DNA of 6,103 bases from Candidatus Nitrosopumilus sp. GTDB taxonomy: Archaea; Thermoproteota; Nitrososphaeria; Nitrososphaerales; Nitrosopumilaceae. The first letter of the stretch is position 1, and every line of letters begins with the position of its first letter. Location of the stretch: positions 1 through 6,103 of the forward strand of contig JABDOO010000050.1 of the NCBI GenBank assembly GCA_013043295.1, read 5' to 3'. A model generated the notes under the pieces. That model saw only the letters and a program-made list of their open reading frames with translations. It had not been told where the DNA came from and ran no database searches. Position numbers and translations under genes: made by a program. This document shows positions 1-5,416 of this stretch, piece after piece.

Positions 1-1292
1 ACACTTTCAGCAGCATCTATTGCTTTGTTTTCTAATCTATCTAATTTGTAGAACCAGCCCCTTCTTGCAAGCCAGACAATCGGATGGTGTGATCTCCAGC
101 AAAGCGGATATTTGTGTTTAATTTTACCTATCTTAACTAGGGCATTATGCTCTTTGAGATCCTCAACTATTGGTCTGTCTGCGTCTCTTACAAACATCCC
201 TTGGTATTTCCCTGCTTTTTCTGTAAATTTTACTTCATCATTAATTGGACTAAAAATTTTCACTTTTCTTTTATTTGCAATTTTAATATCCTCCTCACCA
301 TTTGCTGGGGATAGGTGCACTAATCCACTACCCGTACTTGCATCAACAAACGTCTCAGACACTGCAACATGATAATTATCTAATTTTGAGATTTCATCTA
401 ACTCTGGAATTAAATCCAGTAATGGGTGAATGTATTTTTTTCCTTCAAACTCTGAACCTTTTACTATCTTTTCAATTTTGTATTTCTCAATTTTTAATTC
501 CTGCATTAATTCTTCTAATCTGGTTTTTCCAATTACCCATAATTCATTTTCAACTTTAACATATGCATAATTTTCTTCTGGTTGTAATCCTACCATTGCA
601 TCAGTCACAAGTGTAAATGGCATTGTAGTCCAAACAATCAAAAAAGCATCTTCATCTACTAGTTTCACTTTATAGTATAATGATGGATCTTTGACTTCTT
701 CATAGCCTTGGTTAACTTCTGCATGACTAAGTGATGTTTGGCAACTGGGACAATATGCAATTACAGTAAAGTCTTCTTCTAAAATTTTATTCTCATATGC
801 TTTTTTGAGAACTTGCCATTCTCTTTCAATAAATTCATCTCGAAAAGTCCAATATGCTTTTTCATGATTAAATGACATTCCAAGTAAATCGTCAACTTCT
901 ACCCATGTTTTATTGAATTTTTCTACAACTTTTTTACATTCAGAAACAATTCGCTCTATCCCAAATTCTTTGATAGCCTCTGTTTTTCCACCTGAAACCC
1001 CAAGCTCTTTTTCTACCTGTAATTCTACTGGGAGTCCCTGTGTATCCCAGCCTCCATTAAATTCAATTTTTTTACCTTGTAATGTATTGAATCTGTACGA
1101 CAGATCTTTGATCACTCTTCCTCGAAGATGACCTGCATGTGGAATTCCATTCATAGTTGGCGGCCCTTCAATAAATCGAATTTTTTCGGGTTTGTCTGAG
1201 GCAAAAATCTGCTTTTCTAAATCTATAGTTTTGATGTACTCTTTCACTTGAGATTCTATTGCTTTTGCATCAAATTTTGTTGAAAGATCCAT
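1..1292 (-). CDS. ileS: Isoleucyl-tRNA synthetase, N-terminal 430 residues (3' end beyond the left edge)
   Basis: IleRS charges tRNA-Ile with isoleucine in the cytoplasm and hydrolyses mischarged valine. The minus strand is open from ATG 1292 to the window edge, giving 430 complete codons of a protein usually near 1000 residues. Seen in the translation: the class I HIGH motif as HAGH (residues 52-55, within GPPTMNGIPHAGH), GWDTQGLPVE (81-90), the zinc-type CPSC (181-184) followed by SHAEV, then the CP1 editing domain with WTTMPFTL (221-228) and GSGLVHLSPANGEED (321-335), and the return to the catalytic core at YPLCWR (395-400). The KMSKS loop and anticodon-binding domain lie outside the window. 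The start is supported by a TATA box centred about 27 bases upstream and by the lack of an in-frame ATG further up, so the mRNA is probably leaderless. The editing motif differs from the usual WTTTPWTLP (see findings). The gene is divergent from purD. The plus-strand frames here are only shadows. Confidence 0.95.
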   Translation of the reverse strand, partial: MDLSTKFDAKAIESQVKEYIKTIDLEKQIFASDKPEKIRFIEGPPTMNGIPHAGHLRGRVIKDLSYRFNTLQGKKIEFNGGWDTQGLPVELQVEKELGVSGGKTEAIKEFGIERIVSECKKVVEKFNKTWVEVDDLLGMSFNHEKAYWTFRDEFIEREWQVLKKAYENKILEEDFTVIAYCPSCQTSLSHAEVNQGYEEVKDPSLYYKVKLVDEDAFLIVWTTMPFTLVTDAMVGLQPEENYAYVKVENELWVIGKTRLEELMQELKIEKYKIEKIVKGSEFEGKKYIHPLLDLIPELDEISKLDNYHVAVSETFVDASTGSGLVHLSPANGEEDIKIANKRKVKIFSPINDEVKFTEKAGKYQGMFVRDADRPIVEDLKEHNALVKIGKIKHKYPLCWRSHHPIVWLARRGWFYKLDRLENKAIDAAES

Positions 1293-1315
1293 CTGGATTT
1301 TGATATGTTTGTGCC

Positions 1316-1323
1316 ATTATAAA
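1316..1323 (-). promoter_or_regulatory. TATA box of ileS
   Basis: Read on the minus strand the sequence is TTTATAAT, preceded by AGC. Its centre is about 27 bases before the A of the ileS ATG, the usual archaeal TATA-to-transcription-start distance. Transcription would then begin at or next to the start codon, giving a leaderless message. No Shine-Dalgarno-like sequence precedes the ATG, which fits. The call rests on motif and spacing only. Confidence 0.6.
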
Positions 1324-1349
1324 GCTAAATTGATTCTTTGAGACTTGGA

Positions 1350-1357
1350 TTATATAA
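1350..1357 (+). promoter_or_regulatory. TATA box of purD
   Basis: The sequence TTATATAA is centred 22 bases before TTG 1376 and 25 bases before TTG 1379. The 25-base spacing matches the other promoters in this window, so transcription may start at 1379 with a leaderless mRNA. The 83-base region 1293-1375 therefore holds two back-to-back promoters, this one and that of ileS, about 34 bases apart centre to centre. I see no further operator-like repeat between them. Confidence 0.6.
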
Positions 1358-1375
1358 TTGGGTAAAAGATAATTT

Positions 1376-2641
1376 TTGTTGGTAAATGTATTAGTTGTTG
1401 GTTCTGGGGGTCGTGAACATGCACTATCTTGGAAATTATCTCAGAGTCCTAAAGTTGACACTGTTTTTACTGCCCCAGGTAATGGTGGAACTCTAAACAA
1501 TGTGCCGATAGATGTTAATGATTTAGAGGGGTTGGCAGTCTTTGCTCAAAAAAATAATTGTTTTACTGTGGTCGGTCCTGAGGATCCACTTGCAGCAGGA
1601 ATTGTTGATAGATTTACCCAAAAAAATCTCAAAATTTTTGGACCTACTCAGAAGGCAGCACAGCTTGAATCAAGTAAAATTTGGGCAAAAGATTTCATGA
1701 AAAGAAATCATATTCCAACTGCTCGTTTTGAAATATTTGAAGATGCTCAAAAAGCAATAGAGTATGTCAAATCACTTGATTACAATGTAGTTGTAAAAGC
1801 TGATGGATTGGCAGCTGGAAAGGGAGTAATTGTTTGTAATAGCATTGATGAAGCAATTTCTGCAATCCAAACCATTCTGGTTAAAAAGACATTTGGCGAT
1901 GCTGGGAATAGAATAATTATTGAAGAGAGAATTGATGGAATTGAAGCCTCATACATTGCTCTCTCAGACGGAAATGTGGCAATTCCTATGGCATCAAGCC
2001 AAGATCATAAGAGAATTTTTGACAATGATGAAGGCCCTAACACTGGTGGAATGGGTGCATATTCTCCTACTCCGATAATTAATGATTCTCTTGCCAACAC
2101 AATTCAAGAACAAATAATTGAAAAAACAATTCATGCTATGAAAGCTGAGGGGATTTTATTCAAGGGATTTTTGTATGCTGGAATTATGATTCGTGATGGA
2201 AAACCATTTGTTTTGGAATATAATGTTCGAATGGGTGATCCTGAATGCCAACCCATTACTATGAGGATGAATTTTGATTTGTTTGATTATTTTTTAGCCA
2301 GCACTGATGGCAACTTGTCTTCTTTACCTCCAGCCTCATGGAAGTCTCAATCTGCTGTTTGTGTTGTTTTGGCATCAAAAGGCTATCCTGAATCTTATTC
2401 CAAAAATGATGAAATCACTGGATTTGATTCTATACCTGATGGTGCTATGGTTTTTCATGCAGGTACAAAAAAATCTGATGGAAAAATCCTTTCAAATGGA
2501 GGACGTGTATTGGGAGTTACGGCACTAGGAGATACATTAAACTCTGCAATTACTAATGCATATGCTGCAACTGAAAAAATTACATGGACTCAGAAATTTT
2601 ATAGAAAAGATATTGCTCAAAAAGGACTTTCTTATCTTTGA
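1376..2641 (+). CDS. purD: Phosphoribosylamine-glycine ligase (GAR synthetase)
   Basis: PurD carries out step 2 of purine biosynthesis: it joins 5-phosphoribosylamine and glycine, using ATP, to give glycinamide ribonucleotide. The 421-residue length is normal for the single-domain family. Motifs seen: N-terminal GSGGREHAL (9-17), VVGPEDPLAAG (65-75), the ATP-grasp segment VKADGLAAGKGV (140-151), SQDHKR (208-213) and GPNTGGMGAYSP (220-231), the metal/ATP motif EYNVRMGDPECQ (281-292; the usual RFGDPE has Met for Phe), and the C-terminal VFHAGT (359-364) and GRVLGVTALG (376-385). The start is one of two adjacent TTG codons, 1376 or 1379. The second gives MVNVLVVGSGG and fits the promoter spacing better. 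There is no ATG or GTG start nearby and no clear ribosome-binding site. The last 10 bases overlap the 3' end of the convergent cyclo-ligase gene. Its product GAR is the substrate of PurN, encoded 2.1 kb away. Confidence 0.97.
   Translation: MLVNVLVVGSGGREHALSWKLSQSPKVDTVFTAPGNGGTLNNVPIDVNDLEGLAVFAQKNNCFTVVGPEDPLAAGIVDRFTQKNLKIFGPTQKAAQLESSKIWAKDFMKRNHIPTARFEIFEDAQKAIEYVKSLDYNVVVKADGLAAGKGVIVCNSIDEAISAIQTILVKKTFGDAGNRIIIEERIDGIEASYIALSDGNVAIPMASSQDHKRIFDNDEGPNTGGMGAYSPTPIINDSLANTIQEQIIEKTIHAMKAEGILFKGFLYAGIMIRDGKPFVLEYNVRMGDPECQPITMRMNFDLFDYFLASTDGNLSSLPPASWKSQSAVCVVLASKGYPESYSKNDEITGFDSIPDGAMVFHAGTKKSDGKILSNGGRVLGVTALGDTLNSAITNAYAATEKITWTQKFYRKDIAQKGLSYL
2619..2623 (-). terminator. Possible T5 terminator of the folD-cyclo-ligase operon
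   Basis: Read on the minus strand, a TTTTT run stands 9-13 bases after the cyclo-ligase stop, inside the 3' coding end of purD. It is the nearest T-run that could end the transcript, because no intergenic space exists between the two convergent genes. On the plus strand it encodes lysine codons, so coding constraint alone could explain it. Confidence 0.25.
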
Positions 2642-3195
2642 GTCTGTAACATCTTATCTTCAGTAACAATCCAATCAATTAAGATATCATGTTCAGATTT
2701 TGGAATGTTTTTGATAATCTGCTTTTCTAATGTTAGAGATATTGTTGTAATCTTATTTTCTGCCAAAAATTTATCATAATACCCATGACCATATCCTAAT
2801 CGTACTCCTTTTGGAGAAATTCCTACAGTTGGTACTAGAATCACATCTAGATCATTATCTGCTGGACAGTCATCCTTGGGCTCCATAATGTCAAAACTGC
2901 CTTTTTCTAGGCTTGAAAAATCTTTTATTTTTTTAAACTCCATCTTATCTCCGATTACTTTTGGTAGAAAAACTTCTTTTCCTTGACTTAGTAATTCCTG
3001 AATAATATCTTGAGTGAAAATCTCACTTCCTATGGGATAGTATGCGCCAATTTTTTGAGCATTTTTAAATGCATAAATTTTTTTTAATTTTTTTTGGATT
3101 TTCTCACTTGCAATCTTCATCAAATCAAAAGATGTATTGTCTCTTTTTTCTAAAAGAAGATTTCGAAGTGATTCTTTCTCGGGGTTATTTTCCAA
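2632..3195 (-). CDS. 5-formyltetrahydrofolate cyclo-ligase (5,10-methenyl-THF synthetase) family
   Basis: This family uses ATP to convert 5-formyl-tetrahydrofolate into 5,10-methenyl-tetrahydrofolate, returning a stored or inhibitory folate to the active pool. The 187-residue length is typical. Seen: a basic N-terminal helix with LLLEKRD (13-19), GAYYPIGSEI (50-59), FLPKV (76-80), IMEP (103-106), and the diagnostic block VPTVGISPKGVRLGYGHGYYDK (start 121, end 142), followed by EHD (168-170) and a C-terminal WIVTED. The start is TTG 3195. The next in-frame ATG (codon 26) would remove the N-terminal helix. The gene begins inside the end of folD (11-base overlap), so translation is probably coupled to it. 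Some members of this broad family (COG0212) act in thiamine rather than folate metabolism. The folD partnership favours the folate role here. The 3' end overlaps purD by 10 bases. Confidence 0.9.
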   Translation of the reverse strand: MENNPEKESLRNLLLEKRDNTSFDLMKIASEKIQKKLKKIYAFKNAQKIGAYYPIGSEIFTQDIIQELLSQGKEVFLPKVIGDKMEFKKIKDFSSLEKGSFDIMEPKDDCPADNDLDVILVPTVGISPKGVRLGYGHGYYDKFLAENKITTISLTLEKQIIKNIPKSEHDILIDWIVTEDKMLQTQR

Positions 3196-4048
3196 TTTGA
3201 GTACTCAATGATGCTGCAGTGATTGTGTTTTTTAATAGCATGGCAACTGTCATGGGACCTACTCCCCCTGGAACTGGTGTTGCAAAAGATGCCTTTTGAA
3301 TAATATCTTCGTAATCTGAATCTCCTACTAGTTTTTCTTGAAATCTAGAAATTGCCACATCAATTACAACTGCACCTTCTTTAATCATTTCAGATGTTAA
3401 AGTGAATTTGTTTCTGTCTCCTACTGCAGTAATAATGATATCTGCAGATTTGCACAATTCTGTTAAATCCTTAGTTTTTGAATGACATGTAATCACTGTG
3501 GCATTTTTATCTAGCAATAAATGGTATAGCGGTTTTCCAACTAGGTTACTTCTGTTAATTAAGAGCACATTTTTTCCCTCTAAATCAATTCCATGATAAT
3601 CAAACATCTCCATCACTCCTGATGGGGTGCAAGCTATCAATGCTGCTTTTTTCATTGCAAGAAGACCTGCATTATGGGGAGTTAATCCATCTACATCTTT
3701 TAGTGGTGATATTCTTGATGTGGTAGTAAACTCGTCTAATTGTTTTGGTAATGGAAGTTGAACTAAAATTCCATGAACTGAATTATCTGAATTCAGTTCA
3801 TCAATGATTTTTGTTAATTCTGATTGAGTGATATTTGCATCCAGTTTGTGGTCTTTAGTTGAAATTCCTACCTCTTCACATGCAATGTGTTTGTTTCTGA
3901 CATATGTGGCTGAAGCTGGATCATCCCCAATCAATATTGTGGCTAAACAGGGGGAAATTCCGTGATTTTTCAATTCAGTGACCGCATTTTTTACTCTATC
4001 TTTGACAGATTGTGCAATAATCTTACCATCAATTTTAACTCCAGACAT
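3185..4048 (-). CDS. folD: Bifunctional methylene-THF dehydrogenase / methenyl-THF cyclohydrolase
   Basis: FolD interconverts 5,10-methylene-, 5,10-methenyl- and 10-formyl-tetrahydrofolate with NAD(P). In this setting it would supply the 10-formyl donor used by PurN. The 287-residue length is typical. Seen: GDDPASATYVRNK (41-53) with the catalytic YxxxK pair Tyr49 and Lys53, GILVQLPLP (93-101) with Gln97, KDVDGL (117-122) with Asp120, ACTPSG (139-144), the dinucleotide-binding loop NRSNLVGKP (165-173; the common form is GRSxxVGxP), and the C-terminal signature TPVPGGVGPMTVAML (257-271). The start is ATG 4048, with a TATA box centred 25 bases upstream, so the message is probably leaderless. 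The stop lies 11 bases inside the cyclo-ligase frame, giving a two-gene operon. The gene is divergent from the ABM-cupin pair. Confidence 0.97.
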   Translation of the reverse strand: MSGVKIDGKIIAQSVKDRVKNAVTELKNHGISPCLATILIGDDPASATYVRNKHIACEEVGISTKDHKLDANITQSELTKIIDELNSDNSVHGILVQLPLPKQLDEFTTTSRISPLKDVDGLTPHNAGLLAMKKAALIACTPSGVMEMFDYHGIDLEGKNVLLINRSNLVGKPLYHLLLDKNATVITCHSKTKDLTELCKSADIIITAVGDRNKFTLTSEMIKEGAVVIDVAISRFQEKLVGDSDYEDIIQKASFATPVPGGVGPMTVAMLLKNTITAASLSTQIGK

Positions 4049-4068
4049 GTTCTGCTTTTGACTTGTAG

Positions 4069-4077
4069 ATATTTAAT
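4069..4077 (-). promoter_or_regulatory. TATA box of folD, possibly shared with the divergent gene
   Basis: On the minus strand this reads ATTAAATAT, centred 25 bases before the A of the folD ATG, which implies a leaderless folD-cyclo-ligase transcript. The element is nearly symmetrical (ATATTTAAT on the plus strand). Because the divergent region is only 44 bases long, it might also direct plus-strand transcription towards the ABM gene, although its 20-base distance to GTG 4093 is short. Confidence 0.55.
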
Positions 4078-4083
4078 TCTTGG

Positions 4084-4109
4084 AATTTAATAGTGGAAAT
4101 CTTAGAAAA
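4084..4109 (+). promoter_or_regulatory. Candidate promoter elements of the ABM-cupin pair
   Basis: Two AT-rich boxes precede the preferred ATG 4141: AATTTAATA (4084-4092) and AAATTAAAT (4101-4109). With a 26-base spacing they would start transcripts near 4114 or 4131, giving a short leader of about 27 or 10 bases. Neither fits a leaderless start as well as the other promoters here, and no Shine-Dalgarno sequence is visible. Placement is uncertain. Confidence 0.3.
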
Positions 4110-4140
4110 GAAATTAAATGGTTACCAATTTAGCCATATC

Positions 4141-4425
4141 ATGTTTGTTATGATTGCAGATATTCAACTAAAAGAAGGGGCAGAAGAAGATTTTAAAAAA
4201 TGGTTCTCTGAATCAAACAAAGTATTATGCAACTTTCCAGGATTTATCTCCAGAAAATTCCTTAAATCTCCTGATGGAAGCTGTCGAATTTTAGTTGAAC
4301 ATGAAAGTAAAGAAACCTTTATCAAAATGCATCAGAGTCCTGAACATGAAAAAGTTCATCCAACAGGACATTCTTTCATGAGTGCAGATCCTCAAAGAAA
4401 AACCTATACTGTAGCTGCTGAATGA
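4141..4425 (+). CDS. Small ABM-domain (antibiotic biosynthesis monooxygenase-fold) protein
   Basis: The translation MFVMIADIQLKEGAEEDF, then FPGFISRKFLKSPDG, then VEHESKETFIKMHQSPEHEK, has the layout of the dimeric alpha/beta-barrel ABM family: first beta strand, KxGxEExF helix, PGF turn, central strands, then a helix with SPxH. The family includes cofactor-free quinol monooxygenases, haem-degrading enzymes and proteins of unknown function, so the substrate cannot be named. The 94-residue length from ATG 4141 matches one ABM domain exactly. The frame is also open from GTG 4093, which would add 16 residues (MEILEKKLNGYQFSHI) lying outside the domain. I prefer 4141, without certainty. Four histidines cluster at residues 64, 69, 73 and 77. 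The stop overlaps the cupin start (ATGA), implying coupled translation. Confidence applies to the gene and family, not to a function. Confidence 0.85.
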   Translation: MFVMIADIQLKEGAEEDFKKWFSESNKVLCNFPGFISRKFLKSPDGSCRILVEHESKETFIKMHQSPEHEKVHPTGHSFMSADPQRKTYTVAAE

Positions 4426-4748
4426 AATTGAAACTAGAGTATGATTTAGATACATACCTTGAAAAAATAAAAAATTCTAATTCTTATTTTCATACTTTTA
4501 TCAATAAATCTAGTTTAGCTGCAGGTGTAATAGTTTTAAAGCCCGGAGAAGAAGATACTCAGACTCCTCATGATAGTGATGAGGTTTATTTTGTTATTTC
4601 TGGAAATGGTTTTTTAAAAATTAAAGAAAAAGATTATGTTGTTTCAAAAGGTAAACTATTTTTTGTAGCAAAAGACGTAGAACATTTTTTCCATGGAAAT
4701 ACAAAGGAACTCAAAGTTTTGTATTTTTTTGGAGGACCTGACTCCTAA
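4422..4748 (+). CDS. Small single-domain cupin protein
   Basis: A 108-residue conserved-barrel cupin of unknown substrate. Cupin motif 1 is present with exact spacing: Gly42, then Thr48 where the first metal-binding His normally stands, His50, Glu54 and Gly61 (in TPHDSDEVYFVISGNG). Motif 2 follows at 77-93 (KGKLFFVAKDVEHFFHGN), with His88 as the fourth ligand position; the usual PxG is AKD. Three of the four classical metal ligands are thus kept, so metal binding is possible but altered. Small cupins of this type include isomerases, dioxygenases and sensory proteins, and nothing here chooses among them. The ATG overlaps the TGA of the ABM gene (ATGA), indicating termination-reinitiation and a two-gene operon. 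No signal peptide or membrane segment is seen, so it should be cytoplasmic. The stop overlaps the purN stop on the other strand by 4 bases. Confidence 0.88.
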   Translation: MKLKLEYDLDTYLEKIKNSNSYFHTFINKSSLAAGVIVLKPGEEDTQTPHDSDEVYFVISGNGFLKIKEKDYVVSKGKLFFVAKDVEHFFHGNTKELKVLYFFGGPDS

Positions 4749-5362
4749 CTGATAATTGTTTTTCTTCCTGAAACTTTAATTTTTCTTCTGGCAAAAAGAT
4801 TTACTGCTTCAGGATAAATTTTATGTTCCTCTTTTAGAATTTTTTTAGATAGTGACTCTTCTGTTTCTTTATTTTCAATTTTGACTACTGCTTGAATAAT
4901 TACAGGACCTGTATCCATCCCTGAATCCACAAAGTGAACTGAACATCCAGATACTTTGGCTCCATAATCTAATGCCTGTTTTTGAGAATTTAATCCTGGA
5001 AATGCTGGAAGTAATGCAGGATGAATATTGATGATTTTATTTTTATATTTTTTCACAAACTCAGGACTGATAATCCTCATAAATCCTGCAAGACATACAA
5101 GGCCATTTTTGGGTGTAACTCCATGTTTAATTAGAATTGAAATAATCTTTTTGTCATATTCTGCTCTTGTTCCTTTGAAACCTTTGCTCTCAACTATTTC
5201 TACTTTCACTCCTAATTTTTCGGCAATTTTTAGTCCTTTAGCATCTGATTTGTTTGAAATTACAACTGCTGGATTAATTGGAATCTTTTTTTTCTTAATT
5301 GACTTTAAAATAGATTCCATGTTGCTCCCACGCCCTGAAATTAGAATTCCTAGATTTAGCAA
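4745..5362 (-). CDS. purN: Phosphoribosylglycinamide formyltransferase (GAR transformylase), folate-dependent
   Basis: PurN carries out step 3 of purine biosynthesis: it moves the formyl group of 10-formyl-tetrahydrofolate onto GAR to make FGAR. The 205-residue length matches the single-domain family. Seen: SGRGSN (9-14), the phosphate-binding loop; ISNKSDAKGL (35-44); LAGFMRI (91-97); NIHPALLPAFPG (112-123), with catalytic Asn112 and His114; and VHFVDSGMDTGPVIIQ (142-157), with the catalytic Asp150. All three residues equivalent to E. coli Asn106, His108 and Asp144 are present. The start is TTG 5362. A stop codon (TAG) stands immediately upstream in frame, and the next ATG, codon 15, would delete part of the phosphate loop, so TTG is nearly forced. 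The gene lies 54 bases downstream of the exchanger gene on the same strand and may have its own promoter. Its co-substrate comes from the nearby FolD. Confidence 0.96.
   Translation of the reverse strand: MLNLGILISGRGSNMESILKSIKKKKIPINPAVVISNKSDAKGLKIAEKLGVKVEIVESKGFKGTRAEYDKKIISILIKHGVTPKNGLVCLAGFMRIISPEFVKKYKNKIINIHPALLPAFPGLNSQKQALDYGAKVSGCSVHFVDSGMDTGPVIIQAVVKIENKETEESLSKKILKEEHKIYPEAVNLFARRKIKVSGRKTIIS
4759..4784 (+). terminator. Possible T-rich terminator of the ABM-cupin operon
   Basis: Two T5 runs (4759-4763 and 4780-4784), each followed by C and further T residues, stand 11-36 bases after the cupin stop. Archaeal transcription commonly ends at T-rich stretches without a hairpin. The site lies inside the antiparallel 3' end of purN, whose coding sequence also constrains it, so the signal could be accidental. 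Confidence 0.3.
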
Positions 5363-5386
5363 CTATTCTCAATAAAATTTACCTGC

Positions 5387-5394
5387 AATTAAAG
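5387..5394 (-). promoter_or_regulatory. Candidate TATA box of purN
   Basis: On the minus strand the sequence is CTTTAATT, centred about 28 bases before the T of the TTG start. This agrees with the leaderless geometry of ileS, purD and folD. It lies in the 54-base gap (5363-5416) between the exchanger gene and purN. A weaker box than the others. Read-through from the exchanger gene remains possible. Confidence 0.4.
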
Positions 5395-5416
5395 TCTATG
5401 AGATCCAGTGTATTTT

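Noticed and set aside
371..380. Perfect palindrome GATAATTATC inside ileS
   Set aside because: A 10-base AT-rich palindrome is expected by chance in DNA of this composition, and it lies in coding sequence with no linked motif.
112..1131. Plus-strand open frames of 72-86 residues (112-372, 302-559, 913-1131)
   Set aside because: They are antisense to ileS, which shows continuous conserved IleRS motifs on the minus strand. Their translations resemble no known family.
2307..2528. Plus-strand 73-residue open frame inside purD
   Set aside because: It lies in another frame of purD, whose own frame carries the conserved C-terminal motifs through this segment.
5028..5375. Plus-strand 115-residue hydrophobic open frame
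   Set aside because: It is antisense to purN. Its Phe/Leu/Ile-rich, membrane-like look is what Lys- and Asn-rich codons give when read backwards.
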